From Chrysoperla carnea (taxonomy: Eukaryota > Arthropoda > Insecta > Neuroptera > Chrysopidae): a stretch of DNA of 64,000 nt. The translations under genes were made by a program, and so were the position numbers. The notes beneath the pieces are model-generated. The model was not told the DNA's origin. It worked only from the letters and a program-made list of their open reading frames with translations, and searched no databases. The stretch is taken from contig NC_058341.1 of the NCBI RefSeq assembly GCF_905475395.1, forward strand, positions 65,603,501 to 65,667,500, read 5' to 3'. Positions within the stretch are counted from its first letter, which is position 1. The number at the start of each line of letters is the position of its first letter. This document shows, one piece after another, positions 1 to 10,549 of this stretch.

Positions 1-153
1 CTTGTTCAGACACCGCAGCTTGCTCCAATTCAACAGCCTGAACTAAATCTACCAGCTGCACCTGCCTTCACTGACTCAGAAATTGAACCGCGTCGTTCGG
101 GCCGAAAGCGAAAGATACCGGCTCACCTAAGTCAATATATCGTAAATAAATAA
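1..153 (+). CDS. C-terminal end of a gypsy-type retrotransposon polyprotein (partial)
   Basis: An open frame runs in from the window edge and ends at TAA 151-153, giving 50 residues. It is proline and glutamine rich and finishes with a basic tail (RRSGRKRKIP) followed by HLSQYI. This kind of tail closes the integrase end of many Ty3/gypsy polyproteins. A purine-rich stretch (gcgtgggagaaac) follows at once, then a TG-starting LTR-like sequence, which is the expected order of pol end, polypurine tract and 3' LTR. No catalytic domain lies inside the window, so the family call rests on the tail and the context. Confidence 0.5.
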   Translation, partial: LVQTPQLAPIQQPELNLPAAPAFTDSEIEPRRSGRKRKIPAHLSQYIVNK

Positions 154-166
154 GCGTGGGAGAAAC

Positions 167-378
167 TGTAGTAACCACGTGAGATTGCGCAGTAAGAAGC
201 TATCCTTTTCTAAAATATTTTTGTATATAACGTTCAGTTAGTAGTTGAGTAGTAGTGGTCAGTATGTGTAAGGAGTTGTTGTAACATGTTAAGGCGATTT
301 TATTTTGTTTAAATAAATTGTTAAGAAGTAATCAATTATTCACGTGTTTATCAATTATCAAGATCAAGATTAAAAACA
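167..378 (+). repeat. Probable 3' LTR of the gypsy-type element
   Basis: It begins with TGTAGTAACC directly after the polypurine-like stretch and carries an AATAAA near 313. The right end is not certain: it could be near 360 or 378. The matching 5' LTR is outside the window, so the boundaries cannot be confirmed. Confidence 0.45.
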
Positions 379-411
379 AGTACCGGGAGATAAAAAATTT
401 TGAATTATAAA

Positions 412-468
412 CTGAGAGATTATAAGATTTTGAAAAAGTAGAGGCAATGCCGTCCGTTTGTTCGTTGA
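412..468. repeat. Left inverted terminal copy of the Penelope 3' end
   Basis: Reverse complement of 2471-2527 with one indel in an A/T run. It is antisense to the endonuclease C-terminus. Confidence 0.85.
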
Positions 469-2160
469 TCAAATTTTTTGTACCATTTTATCACGACCAA
501 GTAAGGACAAAAGTCAGTGAAACAATACACACAATATTTTTGAAACAACATGCTAAATTGAAGAAATTGTGTTCGGTTGAGATAAACACTCCACAGATTA
601 TTACGCCTCAGTTTCAATTTGAGAAACGTACCATCAATCTAAGTAATACTGAATTTAACAATGCAGAACTCCAGTTGTTAGACCAAGGATTAAAATATGC
701 ACTACCAACCAATCCAAAATACCAAAAAGAAATTTTAATAGCCGACGTAGAAGTTGCTCTCAGAAATAATAACTGTAATCTTACAAAAGAACTTATAAAG
801 AAGACCAATCAATCAAATTTAAAAACTAATAAAAGTGATTTTAGGGTTATCAAAGTTATTACAACATTAACAAAAAAGTTAAAGACAACAACCATATTAT
901 CACTCAAGCCGATAAAGGTAGTGAAAACAACCATCATCATGAAAAAACAAGATTACATAAACAAAGTGGGAGATTTTATACAAAAAGAAAAAATTCAACG
1001 CATGAGGACCAATCCTACGGATAAGTTTCAACAGCAAATAAGAAACTGTATAAAAACTGGTACTTCCATTTTTAACAATAATGACAAATATCAGTTAACA
1101 GAAATGAATTCAAGAGCACCCAGACTCTATGGTCTAATAAAGAATCATAAAGAAAATAAGCCAATCAGACCTGTCGTCTCATACATGGGTTGTCCCTCCA
1201 GAAAAATTTCTAAGAAACTGGATCAAATAATTAAAGACCATTCCGACTGTAAAGAATTCATTCGACCTAACACAGAAGCTAGCCAATATCAACATGCGTC
1301 AGGGATACAAATTGGTATCGCTAGATATCTCCAATATGTTTGGAAACATTCCCTGTGAAGAGTGTATTAGGCTAGTGCAAGACATCCTAGAGAAGAAAGG
1401 CACCAACCCATTGATCATTGATGATGTTGTCAATACCTTACCTACCATCCTCAAACAAAACTATTTCGAATTCAACCAGAAAATATACAAGCAAACCTCT
1501 GGTCTAGCCATGGACAGCCCACTAAGCCCCCTCTTGGCTGAAACTTATATGGCTGTGTTTGAAAATAATATTTAAAAAAATGATCAAACCAAAAACATAA
1601 AGTTCTGGTACCGGTTCGTTGACGATATTCTCATATGCTTTGATGGATCAGATCGACAACTTTCTTCTTTAGTTGAGTGGTTGAATGCAATCAACCCTAA
1701 AATTCAGTTTACAATGGACGAGGAACGTGATAATAAAATTAATTTTTTGGACTTAACAATCATTAAGTCATGAAATGGCTTGGAATTCGATATTTATAGA
1801 AAACCCACGTACTGCGATGGAACTATTCCAAAAGATTCCCTTCACCATAATAGCCAGAAATTATCAGCGTATAATTCAATGATACATAGGGCTATAACCA
1901 TACCACTTTCCCCTAATAGATTTAAAAACGAAATAAACACTATCAAGAGTATCGCTGTTAATAATGGCTTCGATCTTAATATGGTGGATAGGTTATTAAT
2001 AAAAAAACAGAAAAAGTTAGCTTTAAAAGCCGCCTATCCCAACACTTTAGAGCCAAGCCATCCTTTTAAAGTTGTCACGTACCTTGGACCATTGTCAGAC
2101 AGAATTGGAAATATTTTACAAAAAAATTCAAGCCCCATACCCAACTCAGCAACTGCCTAA
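447..2160 (+). pseudogene. Penelope-type reverse transcriptase (broken)
   Basis: The first open stretch (447-1358) contains RLYGLIKNHKENKPIRPVVS, the Penelope form of the YGLPKIHK motif. A frameshift near 1300-1350 moves to the frame starting at 1294, which contains GLAMDSPLSPLLAETYM. That same frame meets TAA at 1573-1575, then carries the catalytic RFVDDIL motif near 1612-1632, another stop (TGA) at 1771-1773, and then the conserved FDIYRKPTY region (from 1780) up to TAA 2160. The apparent start at 447 lies inside the inverted repeat and is not a natural N-terminus. The protein is cytoplasmic/nuclear RT of a mobile element and cannot be made intact from this copy. Confidence 0.85.
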
Positions 2161-2520
2161 TTAACTCCAAAACAAAATTGGAAAACCTATCAAAATCTGG
2201 AGTGTATAAGCTCTCATGTCCGGATTGCGATAGTATATACATCGGCCAAACTGGACGTAGTTTCCAAATCAGAAGGAATGATCACCTAAGAGGAATGATC
2301 CTTCAGAAAAAACAAGAACGAGGAGTCGGAATTCGCTAACCAGCTTATCGAACAGGGTCATAGTTTCCCAACTACAGTTGAGATTTTACACGTAGCATCG
2401 ATGGGTTACAGATTGGATGTTCTGGAAGCCATGGAAATATACAAAAATAAAAATGGTACAAAGAATTTGGTCAACGAACAAACGGACGGCATTGCCTCTA
2501 CTTTTTTCAAAATCTTATAA
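2161..2520 (+). pseudogene. GIY-YIG endonuclease domain of the Penelope-like element
   Basis: In the frame after the RT stop, GVYKL near 2200 and SIYIGQTGRSF near 2230 form the GIY-YIG pair, with the following basic RRNDH. A frameshift near 2310-2330 is needed to reach the downstream SEFANQLIEQGHSF and the LEAMEIYK region, which ends at TAA 2518-2520 inside the terminal repeat. GIY-YIG domains in Penelope elements nick target DNA for priming. The catalytic half is readable but the copy is broken. Confidence 0.8.
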
Positions 2521-2527
2521 TCTCTCA
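2471..2527. repeat. Right terminal copy (native 3' end) of the Penelope-like element
   Basis: Contains the last codons and stop of the endonuclease and pairs with 412-468. Confidence 0.85.
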
Positions 2528-2664
2528 GTATATCATTCAAAAAATTTTTTTTAATTTTTTTTGTTTTTTTTGGCTTGGTTTTCGAGATAATGAAGTCTAA
2601 AAAATGAAATTTTTATGTCATTAAATTCGCCATTTTTGTAATTTAATTCATAATCATTGTGATC

Positions 2665-2995
2665 GACCCCATTAAAGGCATGGCCAACCCTGTAGATCAG
2701 TGAATGAACGCAATCACAGGGTGAATGGAAGGGCTAAAATACGCAGACCTGTGCTAACACGATCCCATTAAAGGCATGGCCAACCCTGTAGATCAGTGAA
2801 TGAACGCAATCACAGGGTAAACGCAAGGGCTAAAAACCCGCAGACCTGTGCTAACACGACCCCATTAAAGGCATGGCCAACCTGTAGATCAGTGAATGAA
2901 CGCAATCACAGGGTAAACGCAAAGGCTAAAAACCCGCAGACCTGTTAGGCTAACACGACCCCATTAAAGGCATGGCCAACCTGTAGATCAGTGAA
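2665..2995. repeat. Minisatellite, 96-99 bp unit, about 3.4 copies
   Basis: Units start with GACCCCATTAAAGGCATGGC (one with GAT) at 2665, 2761, 2858 and 2957, so periods are 96, 97 and 99 bp. Copies differ by a few bases and small indels. A diverged single unit in the opposite orientation lies at about 48555-48640. No coding sense is seen. Confidence 0.9.
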
Positions 2996-3177
2996 GAAAA
3001 AAAAATTAACGACAAAATTGTAATATTACAATTTAAAATCAACTAATGTGTAATTTTTAAATCAACTAAAGTGGGTAGTATAGTGTTATAATTGAAAATC
3101 GAAAATATTAGTTCAAAATCGACATATTAAAAAAAATTATAGGTAGGTTTTTCAGAATTATTTCAAAGTATTAGCTT

Positions 3178-3185
3178 TAAATTTT
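3178..3185. repeat. Target duplication of the giant MULE (left copy)
   Basis: TAAATTTT, identical to 28714-28721. AT-rich, so chance matching is possible, but it abuts the TIR ends exactly. Confidence 0.75.
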
Positions 3186-3590
3186 ATGTAACTGAAGTTT
3201 CAACTAGTTATTAACTGAAAATTATTTTAAAAAAAATTTAGGCCGCCGTCAACCGATTTTATCAAAAAATGATTCTTTATAATGTATTGAATAAAAAAGT
3301 ATTAGGTCATTTTCCAATTCAAGGGACCAAACACCCCCCCCCCAGGGCACTTTGAAAATTTTTTACATATATATAACTGAATAATGGTCGCCGCCGTCCA
3401 CCGATTTTATCAAAAAATGATTCTTTATAATGTACTGAATAAAAAAGTATTAGGTCATTTTCTAATTCAAGGGACCAAACCCCCCCCCCCCCCCCCAGAG
3501 CACTTTGAAATTTTTTTACATATACATAACTGAATAATGGTCGCCGCCGTCCACCGATTTTATCAAAAATTTAAAGCTAATTATTCCGGA
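3186..3590. repeat. Left TIR of the giant MULE, with tandem ~150 bp units
   Basis: Units starting CCGCCGTC at 3243, 3391 and 3544 give periods of 148 and 153 bp. Each full unit contains a C homopolymer of variable length (about 10 and 18 C). The outer part matches the reverse complement of 28640-28713. Confidence 0.85.
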
Positions 3591-4053
3591 TTGTATGTAT
3601 TTTTCTCTCCCTTATTTTACATATTATAGACACTTTTATCCGCACTGAAGTTAATTGGACAATATATCTAACAAACTGTCATTAGAATATTGTCATATAC
3701 AGTAGAACGCCTTTTTTTCCTCAATTTTTTTTTAAACCTTTCGGTAACTATGGGTCATTAAAGTCGACTTCCCGAAAATCAGCCGTATTAACTCAAAATC
3801 GGTTTATTACAAACAGAAAAAAAAATAAGTTTACTGATTTTGCATTTATTCACTGTACTAATAATTTTTGATCAAATATAAAAATCCACATTTATGCGCA
3901 GGAGGTCTATATTTAAAAAATTTTGAAAAATAAAAATTAGTTTAAGCATTTGATGTTAATAGCTTGAGTAATAACATTGCGCTTGTATTTTATCGCTAAT
4001 TTTATATTACGTTTTTTCTAAAAATTTTTTTTAGTAGTTAGTAGTTTAAGTAG
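3591..4053. other. 5' non-coding part of the giant MULE
   Basis: AT-rich, no convincing open frame. It presumably holds the promoter region of the MULE gene whose first exon follows the hAT insertion. No specific promoter element is clear. Confidence 0.4.
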
Positions 4054-4061
4054 TAAATTTC
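4054..4061. repeat. Target duplication of the hAT element (left copy)
   Basis: GTAAATTT, identical to 7160-7167. Confidence 0.9.
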
Positions 4062-6732
4062 AGGTTTCGAGGATATATATCAATGGATATATATCATGAT
4101 ATATATCCGATATATATCACATGAATTTTTATGATATATATCAATATAAAAATGATGAAAAAAAATTTTATGTTAATTAGTTATTTTTGGCGTTTGTTAC
4201 TGTATTTCTACTTCCTAAAGTTAGATGGCATTGTAGTTGAGTTAAAACATACTAAGTTTTAAATCTAATCGTGTCATGTGAGAAAAAGTTCGTTATTAAA
4301 GAGTAAGTTTTTTTGTATTTATTCTATTATTTTTTACAACGACAGTAATTGACAAAGTGCAGAAACGATTTTACTTCATTATTGAGTATTTAAGAAGCAT
4401 TAAATAAATAACTTTTGTGTTTATAGAATATAACTGTTTCTTAAATGATGAAATTTTTTTTTAGGTTATGTCTTAAGTTTAAAATTAAGACATAACCTAA
4501 AGTTTTAACAAAAAAACGTTATCAAAGAGCCATGCTATGAAGTTTTTATTCGAGATTGATAGATTTTACGTAAAAATTTTGGGCTGATAAATGAATGTTG
4601 AATTTGCTTGTTAATATAGGTGCTTATTTGATTCGTAATAGAGAATAGGTGTCTCTATGCTAAATATTGTATACGAATTTAGTATTAAAAAGTAGAGTAG
4701 TTTCAAATTTTTCATTCATTTTTCTTCAATCATTTTTCCTCGAGGTAATTTAATATAAAATATTAAAAACATTACAGAAGTAATGATACAACTTTTGTCA
4801 TTTTTTGTCGAATGTTCTTTAGTTAATTTTTTTTTCTTCAAATTTATTTTGGCTTTAATAGGAATATACAAATCATGCCAAAGCCTCTAAATCCAGTCTG
4901 GGCTGACTTTCAGCTTATAGCAAAGCCTAATAACACGGGCAAGTGGGCGAAATGTAAACATTGCGCCAAAGAACTGCAGGGCATTCCCGAGCGTATGGTG
5001 AAACATCAAAATACCTGTTTACGAGCAGGCAGCTCTAACCCCACCACACATTATAATTCAAAGAGTACGTCCAGAACACGTCCTGCTGATACAAGTTCTA
5101 TTTTTGAATTTGAATCAAAAAAAAAAAAGAAAACAACCTCAACTTCAACAATTGACGATAAAGTAATACGTACTTCTACAGCTTTATCAAAAGAACTTGA
5201 TTCTAAAATTGCAACATTTTTTTATGCAACAAATACACCATTCAATCATGCAGATCATTCACTATTTAAGGAAATGATCACAGCTCTGAGCCCAGGATAC
5301 AAACCACGGTCCGCATTCCAGTTAGCTGGACCACTACTCAATCAAACACACGCATCTGTTGTAGAGAAGGATAAAGAATGTTTACGCGGCAAAACCGTTT
5401 CTATGTCCTTAGATGGCTGGTCAAATATACTCAACGAACCAATTGTTTGTTGAAATATTACAACAAGTGAAGGAGATTCCGTTCTCGTCCATACTGTCGA
5501 TACGTCTGGCAATTCGCATTCTGCCGAATATTTGACAACTGTTGCTAAGCAGTCAATAAAAAAGACTGAAGAAGATACTGGAAATGTAACTAAAATGCGA
5601 CGTGAGTTGGAAATGCAAGAAGGCATTGACATTATCCAATATGAATGTAGTGCACACTTGTTAAATCTACTTGCTGAAGACGTAGAAGTGAAGGGCGTCA
5701 CTAAACACATCATAAAAGTCGTCAAATATTTCAGAAATAAGCATTTGCCAGCAGCGTGGTATAAAGAAGCAAAAGGCAAAAAATTGATCATGCCTATTGT
5801 CGTACGCTGGAACTCTATTCGGGATACAGTTCGATCATTCGTCGAAAATCGCGGAATTCTAGTGCAGATTTGCCAGAATCATAGAGATGCAATTGATAGT
5901 GACATTTACCGAATTGTCAACGACATTCAAATTGCTAACAATTCATTGGATTTGCTGGCAAGACTGGATCCAATCGCAAAAGCTTTAGATCGTTCCCAAC
6001 GAGATGGTACCACAATTTCTGTAGCTGTTGAAATTTGGAGCAATTTAGAGAAAGATTTATCAAGTCAACCGATTCAAGTGAAATCGGCTTTCAACAAAAG
6101 GCGCGATATGGCGTTAGGTGCCCCACATTATTTGGCAAATATACTCGATCAACGATTTGCAGGCAAAAACTTGTCCCCTGAACAACGAAACACAGCATTT
6201 TCTGAATTGGACATAATCTTTATGCCAATGGTTACATCGATAATGACCCAATCATTAATTTTTCCGCAATATCTTTTCGGGTCTCAGTTCCAAACAACCC
6301 CACCGCTGGATTGGTGGAAGCTCCTAGACTTGAACACCAGAAATGTTCAATGGGAGCAATGGGAACAGAAAAAAAGATTCTTGAATATGTGTGAGCAACT
6401 CTTAACTGCCGTTGCTTCAACAGCGGGTCTTGAAAGAATTTTTTCAAGTTTTGGTCTGGTGCAGTCGAAGCTGAGAAACCGTTTGGGAATTGACAAAGCT
6501 AATAAATTGGTGTACTTGCTTAAACGCCTCAACAAGTCTTCAGCAACGAAAAGGAACTTAGATTGGATATCGGATCCTAAACAACATGATGATGTTACTC
6601 AACTTGCAGCTGATATAGAGAATGGTATGATTCAAAATGTCGTTGATGTCCTATCCAGTCCAGATTCAGAATCGGAAGATGACCTACCTTTATCTTCCTT
6701 GCAGGCAAACCCAGCAAAATTATGAATACAAC

Positions 6733-6763
<31 letters not shown>

Positions 6764-7159
6764 TTTTTTTAATTTGATAATTAACAGTTTATTCGGAATG
6801 ACTGATGACTGATTTCATAGTTAAAAGACTGATTATACTCTAGAGTTATTATTTGTAATGTTTATTGATTTGTTACCTAAGTGTAGGTATTGACTGATTA
6901 GAATTTATAAAATTGTTTTATGTGTTAGAGTTGATTTTTATTTATAAAATTTTATGATTTTTGTTGATTTTGAGTGATATAGAAGAATATTTTCTTTTGG
7001 TTTCATGTGTCTAATTTTAAGTACCTTAATAAATACAACATTTAAAACATTTTATTTATTTTTTTTTTTTAAATCAAAATTTTGAATATATATCGGATAT
7101 ATATCAAAATATCCGATATTTTGATATTTTTAATAAATATCGGATATTTTCGAACCCTG
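4062..7159 (+). mobile_element. hAT transposon inserted in the giant MULE
   Basis: TIRs are CAGGTTTCGAGGATAT at the left and, as reverse complement, CAGGGTTCGAAAATAT at the right. They are flanked by a perfect 8 bp duplication GTAAATTT (4054-4061 and 7160-7167), the length expected for hAT. Both ends carry dense palindromic GATATATATCCGATATATATC-type motifs just inside the TIRs, likely transposase-binding clusters. One broken transposase gene lies inside. Confidence 0.92.
4875..6725 (+). pseudogene. hAT transposase with BED zinc finger (one in-frame stop, internal deletion)
   Basis: ATG 4875 opens a BED-type finger: W near residue 9, CKHC near residues 28-31, and a HQNTC pair near 45-49. The frame meets TGA at 5451-5453 and continues unbroken in the same frame to TAA 6723-6725. 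The C-terminus has the hAT dimerisation block (ASTAGLERIFSSFGLVQSKLRNRL). The catalytic core is shortened: just after AKQSIKKTEE the usual stretch with the second aspartate (the DNA..N motif of hAT enzymes) is missing and the frame jumps to NVTKMRRELE. This copy should be inactive for two independent reasons. The (TTTTG)n run at about 6733-6760 is in its 3' UTR. Confidence 0.88.
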
Positions 7160-7176
7160 GTAAATTTACAATTAAA

Positions 7177-7281
7177 ATGAAATTAGACATCAATAAAATT
7201 GGTGAAATTATAGCTGCACATATTAAAAGCTTTGATAATGTTTGTTTCAATTCAAAAGAGAAGGGTTCATTATGTTATTAT
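7177..7281 (+). CDS. Probable first coding exon of the giant MULE gene
   Basis: ATG 7177 opens 35 codons ending at a consensus donor (TAT|GTAAGT, donor at 7282). The peptide starts MKLDINKIGEII and ends KEKGSLCYY. The hAT target site is only 10 bp upstream of the ATG, so the hAT sits in the 5' leader. The next firm exon of the same gene begins at 24029, beyond the Academ-like and copia insertions. A candidate acceptor at 19290 (TTTCAG) could give a short middle exon, into which copia then inserted. No domain is recognised in this exon. Confidence 0.5.
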
Positions 7282-7522
7282 GTAAGTTTTTTATTTATGT
7301 AATACCTAAATTTATAAATATATGTAATACCTTATACTTAAATGACAAAAATGAAATTTTCATGTTGCAAAAAACTATCATTTTCTCATAGATGCTGCTG
7401 TAAGGCATAAAAAATAAACTACTTAAAATGTTATTTCGTAAATTTATGAAATTTTAAATTGAAAAAATTTGCATTGTTTTAGATTTATGACATGTGCAGT
7501 AGCCAGTTAAACAATTAGTCCA
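7282..7522. other. Intron sequence of the giant MULE gene
   Basis: Begins with GTAAGT. AT-rich, no convincing coding capacity; a possible acceptor (TTTTAG) lies near 7482. Interrupted by the Academ-like insertion. Confidence 0.4.
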
Positions 7523-7972
7523 GGAGCCGGTAACACTGAAAGTCCCGTCATAGCGGAATCAAAAAATGTTTATTTAAATAAATAGAAAGTAAGTATAGGA
7601 ATAAATTAAGCTCGGTATGCGTAGATTCCTATTGCCGAAACGATGTGAAAAAAAAAATTATTTAAAAAATGGAAAAATGTTTTACCGTCATCGCGGATAT
7701 TAATTTTTTTTTATGCATTCGACAGTAAATTTTATTAGCTTTTAGAAAAAAATCACGCAAACCACTTTTTCTTGCCGGAAGAGTCTGGCATACCTATTTG
7801 AAGTGTGTGATGAGGGCTAAAATTTCTCCATCATGCCGGAAACTTTTTTTTTTTATTTTATTCATTTTTATGTAATTTTTAAAAATAGCTTGGTATGCGC
7901 GCTCAAAAACTGCCGGAAAAATCCCGCATACCATCTTGAAGTGCATAAACTATATTAGCATCTACTCCAAAA
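7523..7972. repeat. Left TIR of the Academ-like element
   Basis: About 450 bp, close reverse complement of 18541-18990, with small differences such as CCCGTCATAGC versus CCCGCCATAGC. Pairing may extend outward weakly to TTAG at 7516. Confidence 0.9.
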
Positions 7973-8442
7973 TTTTTTATATAGACTTTTTGTCGAATTA
8001 CCGTTGTTACTTAATTATTATGATCTCGTATATTACATCAATAATAATTATGTTTCTTGTAAAATTATTCTTGTTGATGAATGTTTTTTTACATACATAA
8101 TATAGTTTAGTACAGGAGAATAGACTATATAGTCTCCATGGTTTCTATCTATATTGTTAGGCCCTGGACAGCGTTATCCTTAAAAACGTGGTTCTATATT
8201 ATCACACTAAATCATTCATATTAAGTAATCATTTTTATTAATAACCTAATTTTAAATATTGTAATATCGTAATAATTGAATTGAGGTCTAATTTATATTA
8301 GCAGAATGGTTCTAATTATATTTACTTGTCAGCAAAATTAACATTTAATATTTTAATTTATACGTCAAAATATTTAATATTTTGACCTACAAATTTTGTA
8401 TTTAAAGACATTGGAAATTAATTAGAATCATACAGTGATTAT

Positions 8443-10042
8443 TAGATCACTTGTGTGATATGTATGAGCGCAGGTGGCACATTTGTGCCACCGATGATGA
8501 TATTTCCGCGAAAACGGGATAATCCACTACTGATGAAAGGTGCTCCACCTGGTGCCATTCACGCTTGTCATCCCTCAGGATGGATACAACTTGAACTATT
8601 TACTCAATGGTTCGAGCACTTTTTACAGCATGTGAAACCAACTGCTACATCGCCAGTTCTCCTGATTTTAGACGGGCATGCCAGTCACACCCGAAATATC
8701 AAAGTAGTGGATTTAGCCAGAGAAAACCACGTTCGCTTGCTGAGTCTACCCCCTCACTCAAGTCACAAAATGCAGCCACTTGATAAAACATTTATGGGTC
8801 CATTAAAAAAGTATTTGACTGAAGAAATTCGTAAAAGACTACGAATGCAAGCTCGAGCAATAACACATTACGACATCGCAGAATTATTTGGTCAAGCCTA
8901 CATAAGAGCTCAGCGTGCAGAATTGGCCATTAACGGCTTCCGTGCAACTGGAATATATCCCGTGAACAGGAATGTATTTCAAGATCATGACTTCATTGAC
9001 GAAGACCTTCCAGAGGTAGAAGAAACTTTTGATGATCCAGTGCGCGATTTAATGACACCAGTCAATGATGATTCCGATAACTGTTTGCCTGAGCCAAGAA
9101 CTGTTGTAACTCCGAGTCCTCAATCTGTGAATGTACCGCCATCACCCCAGAGTGTTGATGGACATCACCAAGCTAACCCGCAAACCGAAATGCCGACGAC
9201 GACCATCGATGATGCTATAGCTGGTCCCTCAACATCATCTAGAACATTTTTGTCGCCAAAAGTGTTGCAGCCTATACCGCGTTTGAAGAAGACAGTCAGC
9301 AATAGAGGAAGAAAAACCACCAGGCCTACGATTTTGACATCTTCACCTTATAAACAAGATTTAGAAACGTCGATACAAAGGAGCACAAAAAAGAAACAAA
9401 AGAAAACGCCAAAGAAAACAGCACAAAAGAAAAGAAAAATCGCAAAAGATAAAAAATCATCGTCTGAAAGTTCTGATAAGAGTGATTTTTCAGTCAATGA
9501 TAGTACCGATGAAAGTCCAGATCGTTCCCAAAATCAAAATGGTAGATGTTTGTATTGTAATGGGCTTTTTTCAGAAGATGTTCATGGAGAGAAATGGATC
9601 CAATGTGCATCTTGTAGGGAATGGGCTCATGAAGATTGTGCTGGCGTAGAAGATATGGTTGATTTCTTCGTGTGCGAATTGTGTACCAATGACTAGTTTA
9701 ACCCTAATAGTTTACTGATTCAGTTTTAGGTGACAGGGCTAGTTTCTTTGATTAATTTTGAACCCAATTAACTGTGGTCCATATTTGAAACCATGTGGTC
9801 CATATTTTGTACACTATTTGCAAATTTCCATTTATGATAAATTTTAGAAAATGTTGATTATTTCTAAGATGTCAAGGTTTCTTCAGAATTTTATTAATCG
9901 TTTTTGATACCAACTAATTATCGAACTGTTCAAAATATATAAGGCTGATTAAACTTTAAAACACTGAGTTTTATTTGACAAAACCCTTATGGTGGTTCAT
10001 AATTGCCGCACTTACTCTACAACTTGAACGTCAACTTGATTA
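8443..10042 (+). mobile_element. 5'-truncated pogo/jerky-type element inside the LTR
   Basis: The insert is bounded by a 12 bp direct repeat TACAGTGATTAT (8431-8442 and 10043-10054). The related LTR at 38003-38013 has a single, uninterrupted version (TACAGTATTAT), which supports this being an insertion point. The insert begins inside the transposase catalytic domain and no terminal inverted repeats are evident. Confidence 0.55.
8455..9696 (+). pseudogene. Pogo/jerky-like DDE transposase with C-terminal PHD-type finger (N-terminal part missing)
   Basis: The frame runs 413 codons to TAG 9694-9696 and has no true start: the first codon in the open stretch is GTG, and homologous proteins have an HTH domain and the first catalytic aspartate upstream. 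What remains includes [12 protein letters not shown] near residue 71 (second catalytic aspartate) and the family hallmark [18 protein letters not shown] near residue 104. A proline/serine-rich linker and a lysine-rich basic stretch follow (about residues 290-340). A Cys/His cluster of PHD type closes the protein (CLYC, CASC, HEDC, CELC; about residues 366-411). It cannot be catalytic without the first aspartate. Confidence 0.85.
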
Positions 10043-10465
10043 TACAGTGATTATACATACAACTTAGAGTTTAAACGTTAATAACATCGATACAAATTAT
10101 AAATACTTAGTAACAACATACTGTGATCAATAAAGTGATATTAAATAAATTACAAAAAGTCATTTTCATTCTACAAAGGATTCATAAGGTCTCTCCTTTC
10201 TAAATACAAAGACCTTTGGTGGCAGCATCACTCTCTGGACCAACCCAGGTACACAACAATATATTTATTACTTTTCTCTAGTTCAGGTAGGGTAGTCTTT
10301 GGGCATTTTAGAAGGTACAAGCTATTCTGCCCCATCAGTTTGCTTCACCTTTAAGTGTCGAATGTTTCGTCATTTCGTTTTCTATTTTGGATAGAAGTGT
10401 TGCATCTTTATATTTTTGAATATTATCAACTCATATGGTTTTTTTTTTGTACTGTGTCGTATTGA

Positions 10466-10549
10466 CAATTAATTCAGTGTGTTGTAGTTTGTGGTGAAAC
10501 ATTTATATATTTGTATCAAATTTTACTATTTTCTTATTGTAATTGCAAA
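10466..10549 (+). promoter_or_regulatory. Candidate initiator and 5' UTR of the Academ-like gene
   Basis: A TTCAGTGTG sequence at 10472-10480 fits the arthropod initiator (TCAGT). It lies about 75 bp upstream of the ATG at 10550. No TATA box at a fitting distance is obvious. This is weak, position-based evidence. Confidence 0.3.

Larger units (their letters stand above)
412..2527 (+). mobile_element. Penelope-like retroelement, decayed, flanked by inverted copies of its own 3' end
   Basis: Broken frames encode a Penelope-type reverse transcriptase followed by a GIY-YIG endonuclease, the standard order for canonical Penelope-like elements. The first 57 bp (412-468) are the reverse complement of the last 57 bp (2471-2527), with one single-base indel seen, and weaker pairing continues inward to about 479 and 2461. 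The right-hand copy is the true coding end of the endonuclease, so the left-hand copy is an inverted duplicate of the 3' end. Penelope elements are known to carry flanking repeats in direct or inverted orientation. Confidence 0.85.
8155..10209 (+). repeat. LTR of an unidentified retrotransposon, interrupted by a 1.6 kb insert, followed by a primer-binding-like site
   Basis: Starts TGTTAGGCCCTGGACAGCG and is related along its length to 37792-38235 (CGTTAGGCCCTGGACGGCG). After the LTR comes TGGTGGCAGCATC (10217-10229), a TGG-starting sequence in the position of a primer-binding site. The second copy has TGGTAGCAGCATC at 38240-38252. The LTR is split at 8442/10043 by a piece of a jerky-type transposon. 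No retrotransposon coding region follows. Confidence 0.6.

Noticed and set aside
2665..2995. CRISPR-like array
   Set aside because: Units of 96-99 bp repeat along their whole length without unique spacers, in a eukaryotic genome: it is a minisatellite.
8431..10054. Intact pogo/jerky transposon
   Set aside because: No TIRs, no HTH domain and no first catalytic aspartate; flanking direct repeat is 12 bp, not TA.
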